A DNA stretch of 64,000 nucleotides from Thalassotalea hakodatensis. GTDB taxonomy: Bacteria; Pseudomonadota; Gammaproteobacteria; Enterobacterales; Alteromonadaceae. Positions 54,906 through 63,869 of the stretch are shown here, in pieces. Under the pieces are notes generated by a model. The model was not told the origin of the DNA and ran no database searches. It saw nothing but the letters and a program-made list of their open reading frames with translations. The translations under genes were made by a program, and so were the position numbers. Where the stretch lies: NCBI RefSeq assembly GCF_030295995.1, contig NZ_AP027365.1, positions 2,450,066 through 2,514,065 on the forward strand, read 5' to 3'. How positions within the stretch are numbered: the stretch's first letter is position 1; the number at the start of each line of letters is the position of its first letter.

Positions 54906-54926
54906 AGTGTTTAAATCTCCACAATC

Positions 54927-56057
54927 TTATGAGTTACGAGCGTTGATAAGTTCAATAAAGTGATCAAATAACGGTGCTGCATCGTGGGGGCCTGGGCTTG
55001 CTTCAGGGTGCCCTTGAAAACTAAATGCAGGCTTGTCAGTACGGTGTATACCTTGTAGAGAACCATCAAATAATGACTTGTGCGTTATTTTTAAATTTTC
55101 AGGTAAATTCTCTTCGTCGACAGCGAAACCATGATTTTGCGAAGTGATCATCACAACATTACGATCAAAATCTTTTACTGGATGGTTTGCACCATGATGA
55201 CCAAATTTCATTTTGGTTGTTTTTGCACCACTGGCTAAACCAAGTAGCTGATGACCTAAACAAATACCAAAAATTGGCATATCGGTTGTAAGAAAAGCGT
55301 TAATAGCCTTAATCGCATAATCACAGGGTTCAGGGTCGCCAGGGCCATTTGATAGAAATATTCCATCAGGTTTAAGGGCTAGTACTTCTTCGGCAGTTGT
55401 TTGCGCAGGCACTACTGTAAGTTTACAGCCTCTGTCCACTAACATACGTAAAATGTTACGTTTCGCACCAAAATCATAGGCAACTACGTGAAAGTCAAAC
55501 TTTTCAGGTGTTACATGACCTGTACCTAATTGCCAACTTCCTTCTGTCCATTGGTAAGATTCTTTAACAGAAACCACTTTCGCTAAATCCATTCCTTTTA
55601 AGCCAGGAAATGCTTTTGCTTTTGCTAAAGCAGTTGCTTCATCAATGTTTTCACCAGCAACGATGCAACCATTTTGAGCACCTTTTTCTCGTAATATACG
55701 TGTTAATTTACGTGTATCGATATCGGCAATACCAACGATATTATTACGAATAAGGTATTCAGTAAGCGTTTCTTCGTTTCTGAAGTTACTAGCAAGTAAT
55801 GGTAAATCCCGAATAACAAGGCCTTTAGCCCAAATAGTCTCAGACTCTTCGTCTTCTTTATTTGTGCCTGTGTTGCCAATATGGGGATAAGTGAGGGTAA
55901 TAATTTGTTCTGCGTACGAGGGATCAGTTAATATTTCTTGGTAACCAGTCATTGAAGTATTAAATACTACTTCACCAACGGCGGCCCCTTCTGCACCAAT
56001 AGCGGTGCCCTTAAATGTTGTGCCGTCTTCTAGCACTAAAATTGCAGATTTAGTCAA
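54927..56057 (-). CDS. carA: Carbamoyl-phosphate synthase small (glutaminase) subunit
   Basis: The 376-residue subunit hydrolyses glutamine and channels ammonia to CarB. The N-terminal half has the CarA-specific domain ([29 protein letters not shown]). The C-terminal half is a class I amidotransferase: nucleophile Cys in [13 protein letters not shown], then the triad His-Glu in [13 protein letters not shown]. It is first in carA-carB and lies downstream of dapB on the same strand after a 255-base promoter-bearing gap. Confidence 0.98.
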   Translation of the reverse strand: MTKSAILVLEDGTTFKGTAIGAEGAAVGEVVFNTSMTGYQEILTDPSYAEQIITLTYPHIGNTGTNKEDEESETIWAKGLVIRDLPLLASNFRNEETLTEYLIRNNIVGIADIDTRKLTRILREKGAQNGCIVAGENIDEATALAKAKAFPGLKGMDLAKVVSVKESYQWTEGSWQLGTGHVTPEKFDFHVVAYDFGAKRNILRMLVDRGCKLTVVPAQTTAEEVLALKPDGIFLSNGPGDPEPCDYAIKAINAFLTTDMPIFGICLGHQLLGLASGAKTTKMKFGHHGANHPVKDFDRNVVMITSQNHGFAVDEENLPENLKITHKSLFDGSLQGIHRTDKPAFSFQGHPEASPGPHDAAPLFDHFIELINARNS

Positions 56058-56188
56058 TTTAACCTCCGAAAAGAAGAAATAAATCTTAATATTTTACACC
56101 ATCAAAACATGGTGATATTAAGCGCGAAAGTTGCTTTATTAATCTGCCAATCAATTCACAAAAAACAAATTTTTGACAAATTCCGCGC

Positions 56189-56217
56189 ATTCTACGCTGA
56201 TTTAATAATAACGTCCA
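56189..56217 (-). promoter_or_regulatory. Candidate carAB promoter
   Basis: On the minus strand TGGACG (56212-56217), 17 bases, TAGAAT (56189-56194), followed by GCGCGG. The start would be about 125 bases before carA. I see no clear arginine box or RutR box in this gap, unlike the E. coli carAB promoter region, which RutR binds. Confidence 0.35.
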
Positions 56218-56312
56218 GTTAAAAATGTAAAAAGTAGCCTTTAGCCGCGAAATTGTATCTAAAGGGTTAAAAAGTACATTTTACTTAGTTAATACTTAAC
56301 AATAAACTAGGC

Positions 56313-57134
56313 CTAAACGTCTTTTAACCCTAGTACATCCTGCATGTCATAAAAACCGGGTTTTGCTGTGTTAAGCCATGTAGCTGCACGCATTGCACCT
56401 AAAGCAAAAGTCATGCGTGTGGTTGCTTTATGCGTAATTTCTAATCGTTCACCCAAATCAGCAAAAAAAGCAGTATGCTCACCAACAATGTCACCCGCTC
56501 TGACGGTAGCAAAGCCAATAGTATCTTGTTTCCGTTCGTCGCTTATACCTTCTCGGCCATAAACAGCAACTTTATTAAGATCACGCCCCAAGGTATCTGC
56601 AATGACTTGGCCCATTTTCATTGCCGTTCCTGACGGAGCATCTTTTTTAAACCGGTGGTGTGCCTCAAAAATTTCAATATCGGTAAAATCACCAACCGCT
56701 TTGGCCGCCATTTCTAATAGTTTGAATAGAACATTCACCCCTACACTGGTATTTGGCGCTAAAATTACCGGAATATCTCGGGCATATTCTTTTACTTTCT
56801 CTACTTGCTCATCACTAAATCCTGTAGTACCAATGACTATCGCTTTATTATGTTGTTGGCACCAAGCTAAATGCTCAAAGGTTGACTCAATAGAAGTAAA
56901 GTCGATAAACACATCAGCAGCAAGTAATGATGAAAGTTCAGTCGTTGCCTTTACGTCTATCTTACCTATGCCAGCTAATTCGCCTAAATCAACTTGAGAA
57001 AAAGAAGAGCTTGCTCTAACCGTGCCACCAACCAACAAGGTTTGTTGATGTTCTACTGCAGCCTGTATTAAGTTTCTACCCATTCGACCGCTGCTTCCCA
57101 AAACAGCTACGTTAACATTCATAGTATTGTTCAT
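56313..57134 (-). CDS. dapB: 4-hydroxy-tetrahydrodipicolinate reductase
   Basis: The NAD(P)H enzyme of the lysine and diaminopimelate pathway, about 273 residues (E. coli 273). The start is uncertain among TTG 57140, ATG 57134 and ATG 57122, because the only SD-like GGAA sits at 57135-57138; I give 57134. Motifs: nucleotide-binding [42 protein letters not shown], and the catalytic [15 protein letters not shown]. It is 9 bases downstream of the small NTF2-like gene at 57144-57575. Confidence 0.96.
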   Translation of the reverse strand: MNNTMNVNVAVLGSSGRMGRNLIQAAVEHQQTLLVGGTVRASSSFSQVDLGELAGIGKIDVKATTELSSLLAADVFIDFTSIESTFEHLAWCQQHNKAIVIGTTGFSDEQVEKVKEYARDIPVILAPNTSVGVNVLFKLLEMAAKAVGDFTDIEIFEAHHRFKKDAPSGTAMKMGQVIADTLGRDLNKVAVYGREGISDERKQDTIGFATVRAGDIVGEHTAFFADLGERLEITHKATTRMTFALGAMRAATWLNTAKPGFYDMQDVLGLKDV

Positions 57135-57143
57135 TTCCAAAGT

Positions 57144-57575
57144 CTAAATATTATCAAAATTAATAGTTGTGCTAAGATGCTTTAACTCACTAAGATCATG
57201 TGATATCACATGACGAATTGTTGCCTTCCCCTGAGCAGTCAATTCTATATGATAAAAAGCACAAAATTCTGCAAACGTTTGTTGGTTCTGGTCAATAAAT
57301 TGCCAATGCAAACAAACTAATGCAAGTTCAGTGTTTATGGTATCAAAACTGCCATACGGCACCTTTATTTCTGCCACATTAGCAACAGATAACTGAGAAA
57401 ATATTTCAAGCAGAGTGCATTCTAATTGTGCATCATCAACGATATATTGCATTTCTTCGGGTGTAGTTAACGTGCAAGGCGTTTGATAGCAACTTGCTAC
57501 CTCAGCAAGGTTTTGCTGAATAAAGCCGGCAAGATAACGTTTAAACAATGCGTTTATGTCTGCTGCAACTAACAT
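57144..57575 (-). CDS. Small NTF2-like hypothetical protein
   Basis: A 143-residue soluble protein without signal peptide. It reads like an NTF2/SnoaL cone: helices ADINALFKRYLAGFIQQNLAEVASCYQTPCTL, then strands ending LALVCLHWQFIDQN and TFAEFCAFYHIEL. No catalytic residues can be assigned. It precedes dapB by about 10 bases and follows the fklB terminator, so it is probably the first gene of an operon with dapB. Confidence 0.65.
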   Translation of the reverse strand: MLVAADINALFKRYLAGFIQQNLAEVASCYQTPCTLTTPEEMQYIVDDAQLECTLLEIFSQLSVANVAEIKVPYGSFDTINTELALVCLHWQFIDQNQQTFAEFCAFYHIELTAQGKATIRHVISHDLSELKHLSTTINFDNI

Positions 57576-57589
57576 TATATTGATCCCAT

Positions 57590-57613
57590 AAAAAAGCCGG
57601 GAACACCCGGCTT
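57590..57613 (-). terminator. Terminator of fklB
   Basis: AAGCCGGG (57594-57601) pairs perfectly with CCCGGCTT (57606-57613), 4-base loop; on the minus strand six T residues end the stem. It lies 15 bases after the fklB stop codon. Confidence 0.9.
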
Positions 57614-57627
57614 ATCGTTTTGTTTAA

Positions 57628-58251
57628 TTAGCTGATGATGTCTAATAACTCAACATCAAACACTAAAGCAGCGTATGGAGGTATTGCTCCTTGAGAGCCT
57701 CTTTCGCCATAAGCTAGGTTATAAGGTACATGTAAACGCCATTTAGAACCTACTGGCATTAATTGTAGTGCTTCAGTCCAACCTTGAATGACGCCACCAA
57801 CAGGAAACTCCGCAGGTTGACCTCTATCATAAGAGCTATCAAAAACATCACCGTTAATGAATGTACCGTGGTAATGCGTACGTACTGTACTTTGAGCTGT
57901 TGGTTTTTCCCCTTCACCTTCAGTGATCACTTCATATTGAAGACCAGACTCTAAAACAACAACGTCATCACGCTTAGCGTTTTCTACTAAATAAGCTTCG
58001 CCTTCAGCAGCTTTTACTTTTGCTTCTTCTTGTTCTTGTTCTTGTAGTTTTTTTGAAACAACGGAAAAGGCTTCATTTAAATCAGCTTCAGATACTTGGC
58101 TATCTGCAGCTGCCATTGCGTCAGCTAAACCCGCTTGAACGGCAGTAACATCAAAATCTTTAAAAGGGTTGTTGCGAAGTTGATCACCCAGTTGACGGCC
58201 TACACCGTAGCTTACGCGTTGTTCAATAGTTTCAAATAATTTATCAGACAT
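57628..58251 (-). CDS. fklB: FKBP-type peptidyl-prolyl isomerase FklB (FKBP22)
   Basis: A 207-residue prolyl isomerase starting at ATG 58251 (MSDKLFETIEQRVSYG); a GTG 9 bases earlier is an alternative. The N-terminal helical dimerisation domain (SYGVGRQLGDQL to about residue 90) is followed by the FKBP domain: VRTHYHGTFINGDVFDSSYDRG, PAEFPVGGVIQGW, LMPVGSKWRLHVP and LAYGERG. No signal peptide, so it is the cytosolic FklB type and not FkpA. It is monocistronic with its own terminator. Confidence 0.93.
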   Translation of the reverse strand: MSDKLFETIEQRVSYGVGRQLGDQLRNNPFKDFDVTAVQAGLADAMAAADSQVSEADLNEAFSVVSKKLQEQEQEEAKVKAAEGEAYLVENAKRDDVVVLESGLQYEVITEGEGEKPTAQSTVRTHYHGTFINGDVFDSSYDRGQPAEFPVGGVIQGWTEALQLMPVGSKWRLHVPYNLAYGERGSQGAIPPYAALVFDVELLDIIS

Positions 58252-58525
58252 AATATTCACTTTTTTAGCTACCTACCTTTTACAGTAGATATGGATAGAA
58301 AATTCGCGCTAGGATAGCACAAACCATTGTATGTCTGTAGTCACAATCGGGCTCATTTTGTTATTTATTATAATTAAACCAAGCACCACGCTTTATAGCA
58401 GGATTGACGCCATATTCGATTAATTATTTGCTCGGCCTAAAATATTTGCACAGAAAAGTCATAGACATTTAGAAAAAAAACTTTATTGTTGGCAATAATA
58501 AAAATTATTCTTTTGAAATATTCCA

Positions 58526-59848
58526 ATGACAGATCAATCCGCAACAACTGCGCCTACTAAGAACTTATTTAGCCTGTTTCCATTTGCTGTTTTTCTCAGT
58601 ATATTTTTAGGTACTGGTATCGTGTTAACCATGCAAGGAGTTGAATTTGCGTTTTATCAACTTCCTGCGAGCATCGCTATTATTCCAGCCATCATTATTG
58701 CAATTTTTATGGGTAGGCAACCTATCAGTGAACAGATAGGACAGTTTATTAATGGTGCAGGCCACCCGAACATTATTACCATGTGTTTCATTTATTTGTT
58801 AGCAGGGGCATTCGCCGTTGTTGCCAAAGCGACTGGAAGTGTTGACGCGAGTGTTCAACTTGGCCTTTCCTTATTTCCAGATTTTTTACTTTTACCGGGT
58901 TTATTTTTAGTTGCCGCTTTTATCTCTACTGCTATGGGCACATCAATGGGCACTATCGCTGCAATTGCCCCTATAGCACTAGGCTTGGTTGAAGCTTCTG
59001 ATGTCGATAGTAGTGTCATTGCAGGGGTGATTATATCGGGCGCTATCTTTGGTGATAACTTGTCTATTATCTCTGATACAACAATTGCATCGACCCGATC
59101 TCAGGGGGCGAAAATGAAAGACAAGTTTAAAGTGAACTTCACCTTTGCTGTACCCGCTGCCATATTATGTATTATTTTATTTGCCAGTATGGGCGTTACT
59201 ATGCCTACTATTGCCGCAAGTGAAACAAATATCATTGGTCTTCTTCCTTATATCGCCATCCTTATACTGGCGCTACTTGGCGTCAATGTATTTATCGTTT
59301 TAGTCATAGGTATTGTTTTAGCTGCTGGTGTCGGGATGTGGCAAACAGGTTACGCTTTATCAACCTGGATAAATGATATCAATCAAGGGTTCGCCAATAT
59401 GCAAGATTTATTCATATTAGCGCTATTCATTGGTGGTTTAAGTGAATTAATCAAACGACAAGGTGGCTTAGCGGCATTAACAGACCTTGTAGAACGTATT
59501 GCAAGACGTATTTATCGTAATAATAACAAACGGGCAGCTGGCTTTGGCATTGCTTGTTTAGCTTTCATTTGTAACTTTTTTACCGCAAACAATACCGTAT
59601 CTATAATTGTTACAGGCGAGACCGCTAAAGAGCTCGCAGAAGATGGCGCGTTGTCACCTGCACATTCTGCTAGTATTTTAGATATATTTGCTTGCATTAA
59701 CCAAGGCTTATTACCATATGGCGCTCAAGCATTACTGCTTGGAACAACATTGCAATTATCACCATTAGCAGTGGTGTCACATGCCTACTACCCAATGATT
59801 TTACTATTTGTAGCAAGCTTTGCATTTTGGCGAGTGACAAAGAAGTAA
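58526..59848 (+). CDS. nhaC: NhaC-family Na+/H+ antiporter
   Basis: A 440-residue inner-membrane protein with about eleven helices. Family motifs include AAFISTAMGTSMGTIAAIAPI near 130-155, GVIISGAIFGDNLSIISDTT near 170-190 and a mirrored second half with CNFFTANNTVSIIV. NhaC-type antiporters exchange internal Na+ for external H+; some relatives exchange amino acids or dicarboxylates (e.g. malate/lactate), so the ion specificity is not certain. Na+ extrusion suits a marine cell. Confidence 0.85.
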   Translation: MTDQSATTAPTKNLFSLFPFAVFLSIFLGTGIVLTMQGVEFAFYQLPASIAIIPAIIIAIFMGRQPISEQIGQFINGAGHPNIITMCFIYLLAGAFAVVAKATGSVDASVQLGLSLFPDFLLLPGLFLVAAFISTAMGTSMGTIAAIAPIALGLVEASDVDSSVIAGVIISGAIFGDNLSIISDTTIASTRSQGAKMKDKFKVNFTFAVPAAILCIILFASMGVTMPTIAASETNIIGLLPYIAILILALLGVNVFIVLVIGIVLAAGVGMWQTGYALSTWINDINQGFANMQDLFILALFIGGLSELIKRQGGLAALTDLVERIARRIYRNNNKRAAGFGIACLAFICNFFTANNTVSIIVTGETAKELAEDGALSPAHSASILDIFACINQGLLPYGAQALLLGTTLQLSPLAVVSHAYYPMILLFVASFAFWRVTKK

Positions 59849-59896
59849 CAGCGTAGCTTACAAAAAACAGTTATTTCTTTAATAAAGTTTTGACAT

Positions 59897-59923
59897 AAAA
59901 AAGGCCAGTTTTACTGGCCTTTT
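59897..59923. terminator. Bidirectional terminator between nhaC and bamC
   Basis: AAAAGGCCAGT (59899-59909) pairs perfectly with ACTGGCCTTTT (59913-59923), 3-base loop. T residues follow on both strands, so it closes the antiporter gene and the convergent bamC. Confidence 0.9.
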
Positions 59924-59943
59924 AACGTTAAGTTATCGTTCAA

Positions 59944-61035
59944 TTAATAAATGTCACGAAATGATAATGCCGCTTCCATCACGGGGAAAATACGCGTTAA
60001 GGTTTCTTGGTCTAACACGTTGCCTTGATCATCTATAATCGTCACTGTTGTTTTACTATCATCTTCTATCGATTCAAGTACAAACTGATATTGTTGGTCA
60101 GACAACTCAAGCACAGGCACGTCATCACCCCATAGTTTGTCCCATAAACCAACATCTGGCTTAACAAAGTCAACATAATATATTTTTTTAGACTCATTAA
60201 GATCAGTAACAGTAAAGCCATAATCTTCAAAGAAAATAGGCATATTCGGCCATAATGAGTCTAATGCCATCTCAACAATATATGCTGGCTGTCCCTGTGA
60301 ATTCTCACCCGTAGAGACCAACTTTTGATTAGCGCGCATCAAACGATTTTCTTGTTGTTGTTTACGATACTGAAAATCAACTTGCGCAACAATCTCATTT
60401 AACATTGCCATTTCAGCACGTTCTTGATCCAGTAATGCCATTTTTTTCGAGGTACCTGATTGATCAGTACGCATATAATCAACTAACTTAACAGATAAAG
60501 CGACACTTCTACCATGGGGCTTCGTTTCAAATTGATAGCGAAACCTAAAACTCTCTGTTAACTCGACTTCCTCAAATAACCAAACTCCTGATTCTTTCTC
60601 ACGGTTATACCACTGAGATTCGTAAATCAGGTTTTCTGCATCGATAACATCTAGGCCAACACCATCATCTTCAAGCTGAGTTTTTAACGCCTGATAGATA
60701 AAATCGAGCAACTCACGCTCTTCAAGCACTTGATCAAACCAAATTTTCGCATTATGCGTGGTTGATTCAACACGAGAAGAAGTGGCAACAGGCAATACCA
60801 AAGAAGGCGCTCTTACGTCAACTTCACGACCAATAGAACCCTGATGATTAATGTTATCTGGTACCTCAAAATTTTGCTTTTTTTTCGGTGCAGATAAATC
60901 TTTGGGAATTGATAATGTTTTTGCTTCCTTTATTTCGGCGTATTCAAAATCGCCGCTGGCTTGTTTTTTACTAACGTTACTACATCCTGCTACAGCTAAT
61001 GCTACTAGCGAGAAACCAAAAAGCTTACGATTCAT
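59944..61035 (-). CDS. bamC: Outer-membrane assembly lipoprotein BamC
   Basis: A 363-residue lipoprotein of the BAM complex, which inserts beta-barrels into the outer membrane. Signal NRKLFGFSLVALAVAGC ends with the lipidated Cys18. An unstructured linker follows, then two helix-grip domains (about 85-220 and 235-350, e.g. YEIQW-type AYIVEMALDSLWPNMPIFFEDYGF). Ends ...FRDIY. In many gammaproteobacteria bamC follows dapA; here dapA is not the upstream neighbour, so bamC has its own promoter in 61036-61387. Confidence 0.88.
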   Translation of the reverse strand: MNRKLFGFSLVALAVAGCSNVSKKQASGDFEYAEIKEAKTLSIPKDLSAPKKKQNFEVPDNINHQGSIGREVDVRAPSLVLPVATSSRVESTTHNAKIWFDQVLEERELLDFIYQALKTQLEDDGVGLDVIDAENLIYESQWYNREKESGVWLFEEVELTESFRFRYQFETKPHGRSVALSVKLVDYMRTDQSGTSKKMALLDQERAEMAMLNEIVAQVDFQYRKQQQENRLMRANQKLVSTGENSQGQPAYIVEMALDSLWPNMPIFFEDYGFTVTDLNESKKIYYVDFVKPDVGLWDKLWGDDVPVLELSDQQYQFVLESIEDDSKTTVTIIDDQGNVLDQETLTRIFPVMEAALSFRDIY

Positions 61036-61387
61036 TCATACTCCCAACGTATTCACTATACATGTTTATCAATCTTATTAATGTAAGTGACAAGATAGAC
61101 GCTTTGTTTAAGACAAAGTTCATTTATTATATGGATTAATTAAGGCTACATGGTACTTGTAGAGCTATGCAAACTCAAGAATTATTCTTGAGCATAACAC
61201 TAAATAACTTGGATCTGTTCAACTTTAATTCATTGTAAAACAGGTTATTAAACGCGTTGACTTGTAGACCTAGTAGTGGCATCCACGCAATTATAAGTCA
61301 TCGCATAAATCAGAAATATTGACGGGTGCACTATTGTTCAATTTTCGGTACAATGCTGCCCCCTTTTCAACTGACTATAGGTAAAAA
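61036..61387. other. Intergenic region between divergent bamC and gcvR
   Basis: About 350 AT-rich bases between divergent starts. The only clear structure is the inverted repeat CTCAAGAA-TTA-TTCTTGAG at 61174-61192, flanked by TATG and CATA that extend the stem with a bulge. A TACAAT at 61349-61354 could be the gcvR -10 box, but no good -35 pairs with it. dapA, usual at this place, is absent. Confidence 0.5.
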
Positions 61388-61918
61388 ATGTCATCACAGT
61401 ATTTGGTACTAACTGTTATGGGACCTGATCGAACAGGTAGCGTTAGTAATTTAACAAAACTTGCGAGTGAATGTAGCTGTAATATTGTTGACAGTAAAAT
61501 GGCAATTTTTGGCCTTGAATTTACCATGATCATGTTACTAAAAGGTAGTGCAAAAGCCATTAACCAACTTGAAAGCAAGTTGCCTGCTGTTGCTATCAAG
61601 CGTGATTTGATCACCATGATGAAACGCACCTCTGACTATAAACGGCAAGACTATACAGAACATTATCAAGTTGACTATGCTGGTATTGATCAGCCAGGTC
61701 TTTTAAAAGCTGTTACCGCTTTTTTTGCGACCCGAAGTATCGATATTTCTTCATTAAAATCAGAGATCGACCCTGAAACAAATCATATGAGTGCCATGGT
61801 GCACATCGCGCTTAATGAAAAAATGCCGATTGAAGAATTAGAGAAAGACTTTTTTGCATTATGTGAACAAATTGACGTTCAAGGCCGTATTAGAAAAGTC
61901 ACACAACACTCTTTATAA
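61388..61918 (+). CDS. gcvR: Glycine cleavage system transcriptional repressor GcvR (ACT domains)
   Basis: A 176-residue protein of two ACT domains (VLTVMGPDRTGSVSNLTKLASE at residues 6-27; YQVDYAGIDQPGLLKAVTAFF near 93-113). E. coli GcvR binds glycine and antagonises the activator GcvA rather than binding DNA. Start ATG 61388 has AGG 7 bases upstream. The order gcvR-bcp, 14 bases apart, is conserved in gammaproteobacteria. Confidence 0.93.
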   Translation: MSSQYLVLTVMGPDRTGSVSNLTKLASECSCNIVDSKMAIFGLEFTMIMLLKGSAKAINQLESKLPAVAIKRDLITMMKRTSDYKRQDYTEHYQVDYAGIDQPGLLKAVTAFFATRSIDISSLKSEIDPETNHMSAMVHIALNEKMPIEELEKDFFALCEQIDVQGRIRKVTQHSL

Positions 61919-61932
61919 ATAGGAACATAATT

Positions 61933-62400
61933 ATGAAAACATTAACCGTTGGTGAAACTGCTCCGCTGTTTTCTTTATTGAATGAAAATGAAGAAAGCAT
62001 CAACTTAGCCGATTATATTGGTAAAAAGCAGGTGTTAGTATATTTTTATCCTAAAGCCATGACACCTGGTTGTACGGTACAAGCACAAAACTTAAGAGAC
62101 AGTAAAGCAGCTCTTGAAGAACACAACACGGTTGTTTTTGGTATTAGCCCTGATGCCCCTAAAAAACTAAACAAGTTCTGCCAACGTGATGAATTAAATT
62201 TCACCTTACTTTCAGATGAAGATCATCAAGTTGCTGAAGAATTTGGTGTATGGGGATTAAAAAAATTCATGGGCCGTGAATATGATGGTATTCATCGTAT
62301 TAGTTTTCTTATCGGACTAGATGGCAAAATTAAACATGTTTTTGATAAATTCAAAACCAAAAACCACCATGAAGTCGTTTTAGACGTTCTTGCAAGCTAA
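61933..62400 (+). CDS. bcp: Thioredoxin-dependent peroxiredoxin Bcp
   Basis: A 155-residue thiol peroxidase reducing H2O2 and organic peroxides in the cytosol. The peroxidatic Cys47 is in FYPKAMTPGCTVQAQ. E. coli Bcp has a resolving Cys five residues later (CTVQAC); here that position is Gln, so this is a 1-Cys-type member of the family or uses the other cysteine in NKFCQRDEL near residue 84. The terminal part matches the family (HEVVLDVLAS). It is second in gcvR-bcp and followed by a terminator. Confidence 0.95.
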   Translation: MKTLTVGETAPLFSLLNENEESINLADYIGKKQVLVYFYPKAMTPGCTVQAQNLRDSKAALEEHNTVVFGISPDAPKKLNKFCQRDELNFTLLSDEDHQVAEEFGVWGLKKFMGREYDGIHRISFLIGLDGKIKHVFDKFKTKNHHEVVLDVLAS

Positions 62401-62429
62401 CTTGACAGCTTACTAAAGTCTTTCAAATG

Positions 62430-62454
62430 AGGGCAGATATCTACTGCCCTTTTT
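62430..62454 (+). terminator. Terminator of gcvR-bcp
   Basis: AGGGCAG (62430-62436) pairs perfectly with CTGCCCT (62444-62450), 7-base loop, T-run to 62454. Confidence 0.88.
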
Positions 62455-62469
62455 AATGTGCTTCACACC

Positions 62470-63534
62470 TTATTGAGGCGTAGCAAACTCAGCACTTGGC
62501 CATGCATTTAGCACTGCTTTTACCAATGTTGCTAACGGAATAGCGAAAAACACTCCCCAAAATCCCCACATACCACCAAAAATGATCACGGCAATAATAA
62601 TGGTAACAGGGTGCAAATTTACCGCTTCTGAAAACAATAACGGTACTAATAAATTACCATCTAATGCCTGTATGATGGCATAAGCAATCATGACATAGCC
62701 AAAGTCCGTCGTAACACCCCATTGAAAAAGTGCAACGACCATCACCGGAAAAGTCACTAACGTTGCGCCAACGTATGGCACTAATACTGACAGCCCCACT
62801 AACACACCCAACAATAATGAATAATTTAACCCTAAAATGGTGAATGTGATCGTTGATACTGCGCCAATAATGATTATTTCAATCACTTTACCGCGAATAT
62901 AATTCATAATTTGTAGGTTCATTTCATCACCCACCTGAGATGCCATTCGACGTTCCTTGGGGAAAAACGACATAAAACTAGCAAATAATTCTTGTTTATC
63001 TTTAAGAAAGAAAAACACCATAATGGGTACAAGTATTAGGTAAATCATTAAGGCAACAACGTCTGAAATAGAGTTCAATGATGCTTGTAAAATCAACTGT
63101 CCCCAATCTATAAACTTTTCTTTCGTAAGCGTTAATACTGATTCAATTTGATCCGCTTTAATAAACTCAGGATACCTTTCAGGTAAAGTTAATAAATATT
63201 CTTGACCATGCGCCAACATCGCTGGTACTTCTTGTAATAAATTACTACTTTGTCGCCAAATAATCGGCATTAAGCCTAGCATGGTGACAAGCGTTATCCC
63301 GACAAACAAGCAGACAACAATCACGGAAGACCATTTGCGCGAAAGTCCTAAATGCGATAAGCGATTAACCGGTAAGTCCAAGAGAAAGGCAATCGCTATT
63401 GCAACTAAAATCGGCATTAATAAACCTGATAGAAAGTAAACAGCGATAAACGCAATCAATAAAATAACCACAAGTGTGACTGCTTGAGGATCAGAGAATT
63501 TTTTTTTGTACCATTGAGAGAAGAAAGAAAACAT
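62470..63534 (-). CDS. perM: AI-2E/PerM-family membrane transporter
   Basis: A 354-residue inner-membrane protein of the AI-2E exporter/PerM family: membrane helices near 17-75, a long loop with amphipathic helices, then helices from about 150 to the C-terminus containing GAVSTITFTILGLNYSLLLGVLVGL and LVPYVGATLVTFPVM. Family members include AI-2 exporter TqsA, E. coli PerM and Na+/H+ antiporters, so the substrate is open. It lies 4 bases after the small TusA-like gene on the same strand. Confidence 0.88.
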   Translation of the reverse strand: MFSFFSQWYKKKFSDPQAVTLVVILLIAFIAVYFLSGLLMPILVAIAIAFLLDLPVNRLSHLGLSRKWSSVIVVCLFVGITLVTMLGLMPIIWRQSSNLLQEVPAMLAHGQEYLLTLPERYPEFIKADQIESVLTLTKEKFIDWGQLILQASLNSISDVVALMIYLILVPIMVFFFLKDKQELFASFMSFFPKERRMASQVGDEMNLQIMNYIRGKVIEIIIIGAVSTITFTILGLNYSLLLGVLVGLSVLVPYVGATLVTFPVMVVALFQWGVTTDFGYVMIAYAIIQALDGNLLVPLLFSEAVNLHPVTIIIAVIIFGGMWGFWGVFFAIPLATLVKAVLNAWPSAEFATPQ

Positions 63535-63538
63535 ATAC

Positions 63539-63766
63539 TCACTTACCTGTTGTTATACGAAGCTCCGTCACCTTAATGTTAAGCTGTGACTGCTGAAAAT
63601 GATAACCTTTTTGTTGAAGAAACTTTGGAATATCCGATAAAGAACTAGGATCAGATATTTGAATAACACAAACATCGTGTTTTGTTAATTTTTTTAACAA
63701 AACACGCATCTTCACTAAAGGCAATGGACACTTGTCATTTGTGCCATCGTATTGATAAATCGTCAA
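63539..63766 (-). CDS. TusA-like sulfur-carrier family protein
   Basis: A 75-residue protein of the TusA/SirA/YedF fold with the signature CPLPLVKMR near residues 13-21; the Cys is the persulfide-carrying residue. TusA proper is about 80 residues and acts in tRNA 2-thiouridine synthesis; other members serve different sulfur transfer routes, so I do not assign TusA itself. It is the upstream gene of a pair with the perM-like gene (4-base gap). Confidence 0.85.
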   Translation of the reverse strand: MTIYQYDGTNDKCPLPLVKMRVLLKKLTKHDVCVIQISDPSSLSDIPKFLQQKGYHFQQSQLNIKVTELRITTGK

Positions 63767-63869
63767 CGTTTAAACACCAAATCACACTTTCGTTTGATTA
63801 TCTTATTTGCGACAATTGATTACAATAACATATATAATATATATTTAATTAACGATATGGTTTTGATGA

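Noticed and set aside
56058-56312. RutR box or arginine box in front of carA
   Set aside because: RutR binds upstream of carAB in E. coli, so I searched the gap, but found no match better than half-sites; TGTGAATTGATTGGCA is too weak for an arginine box.
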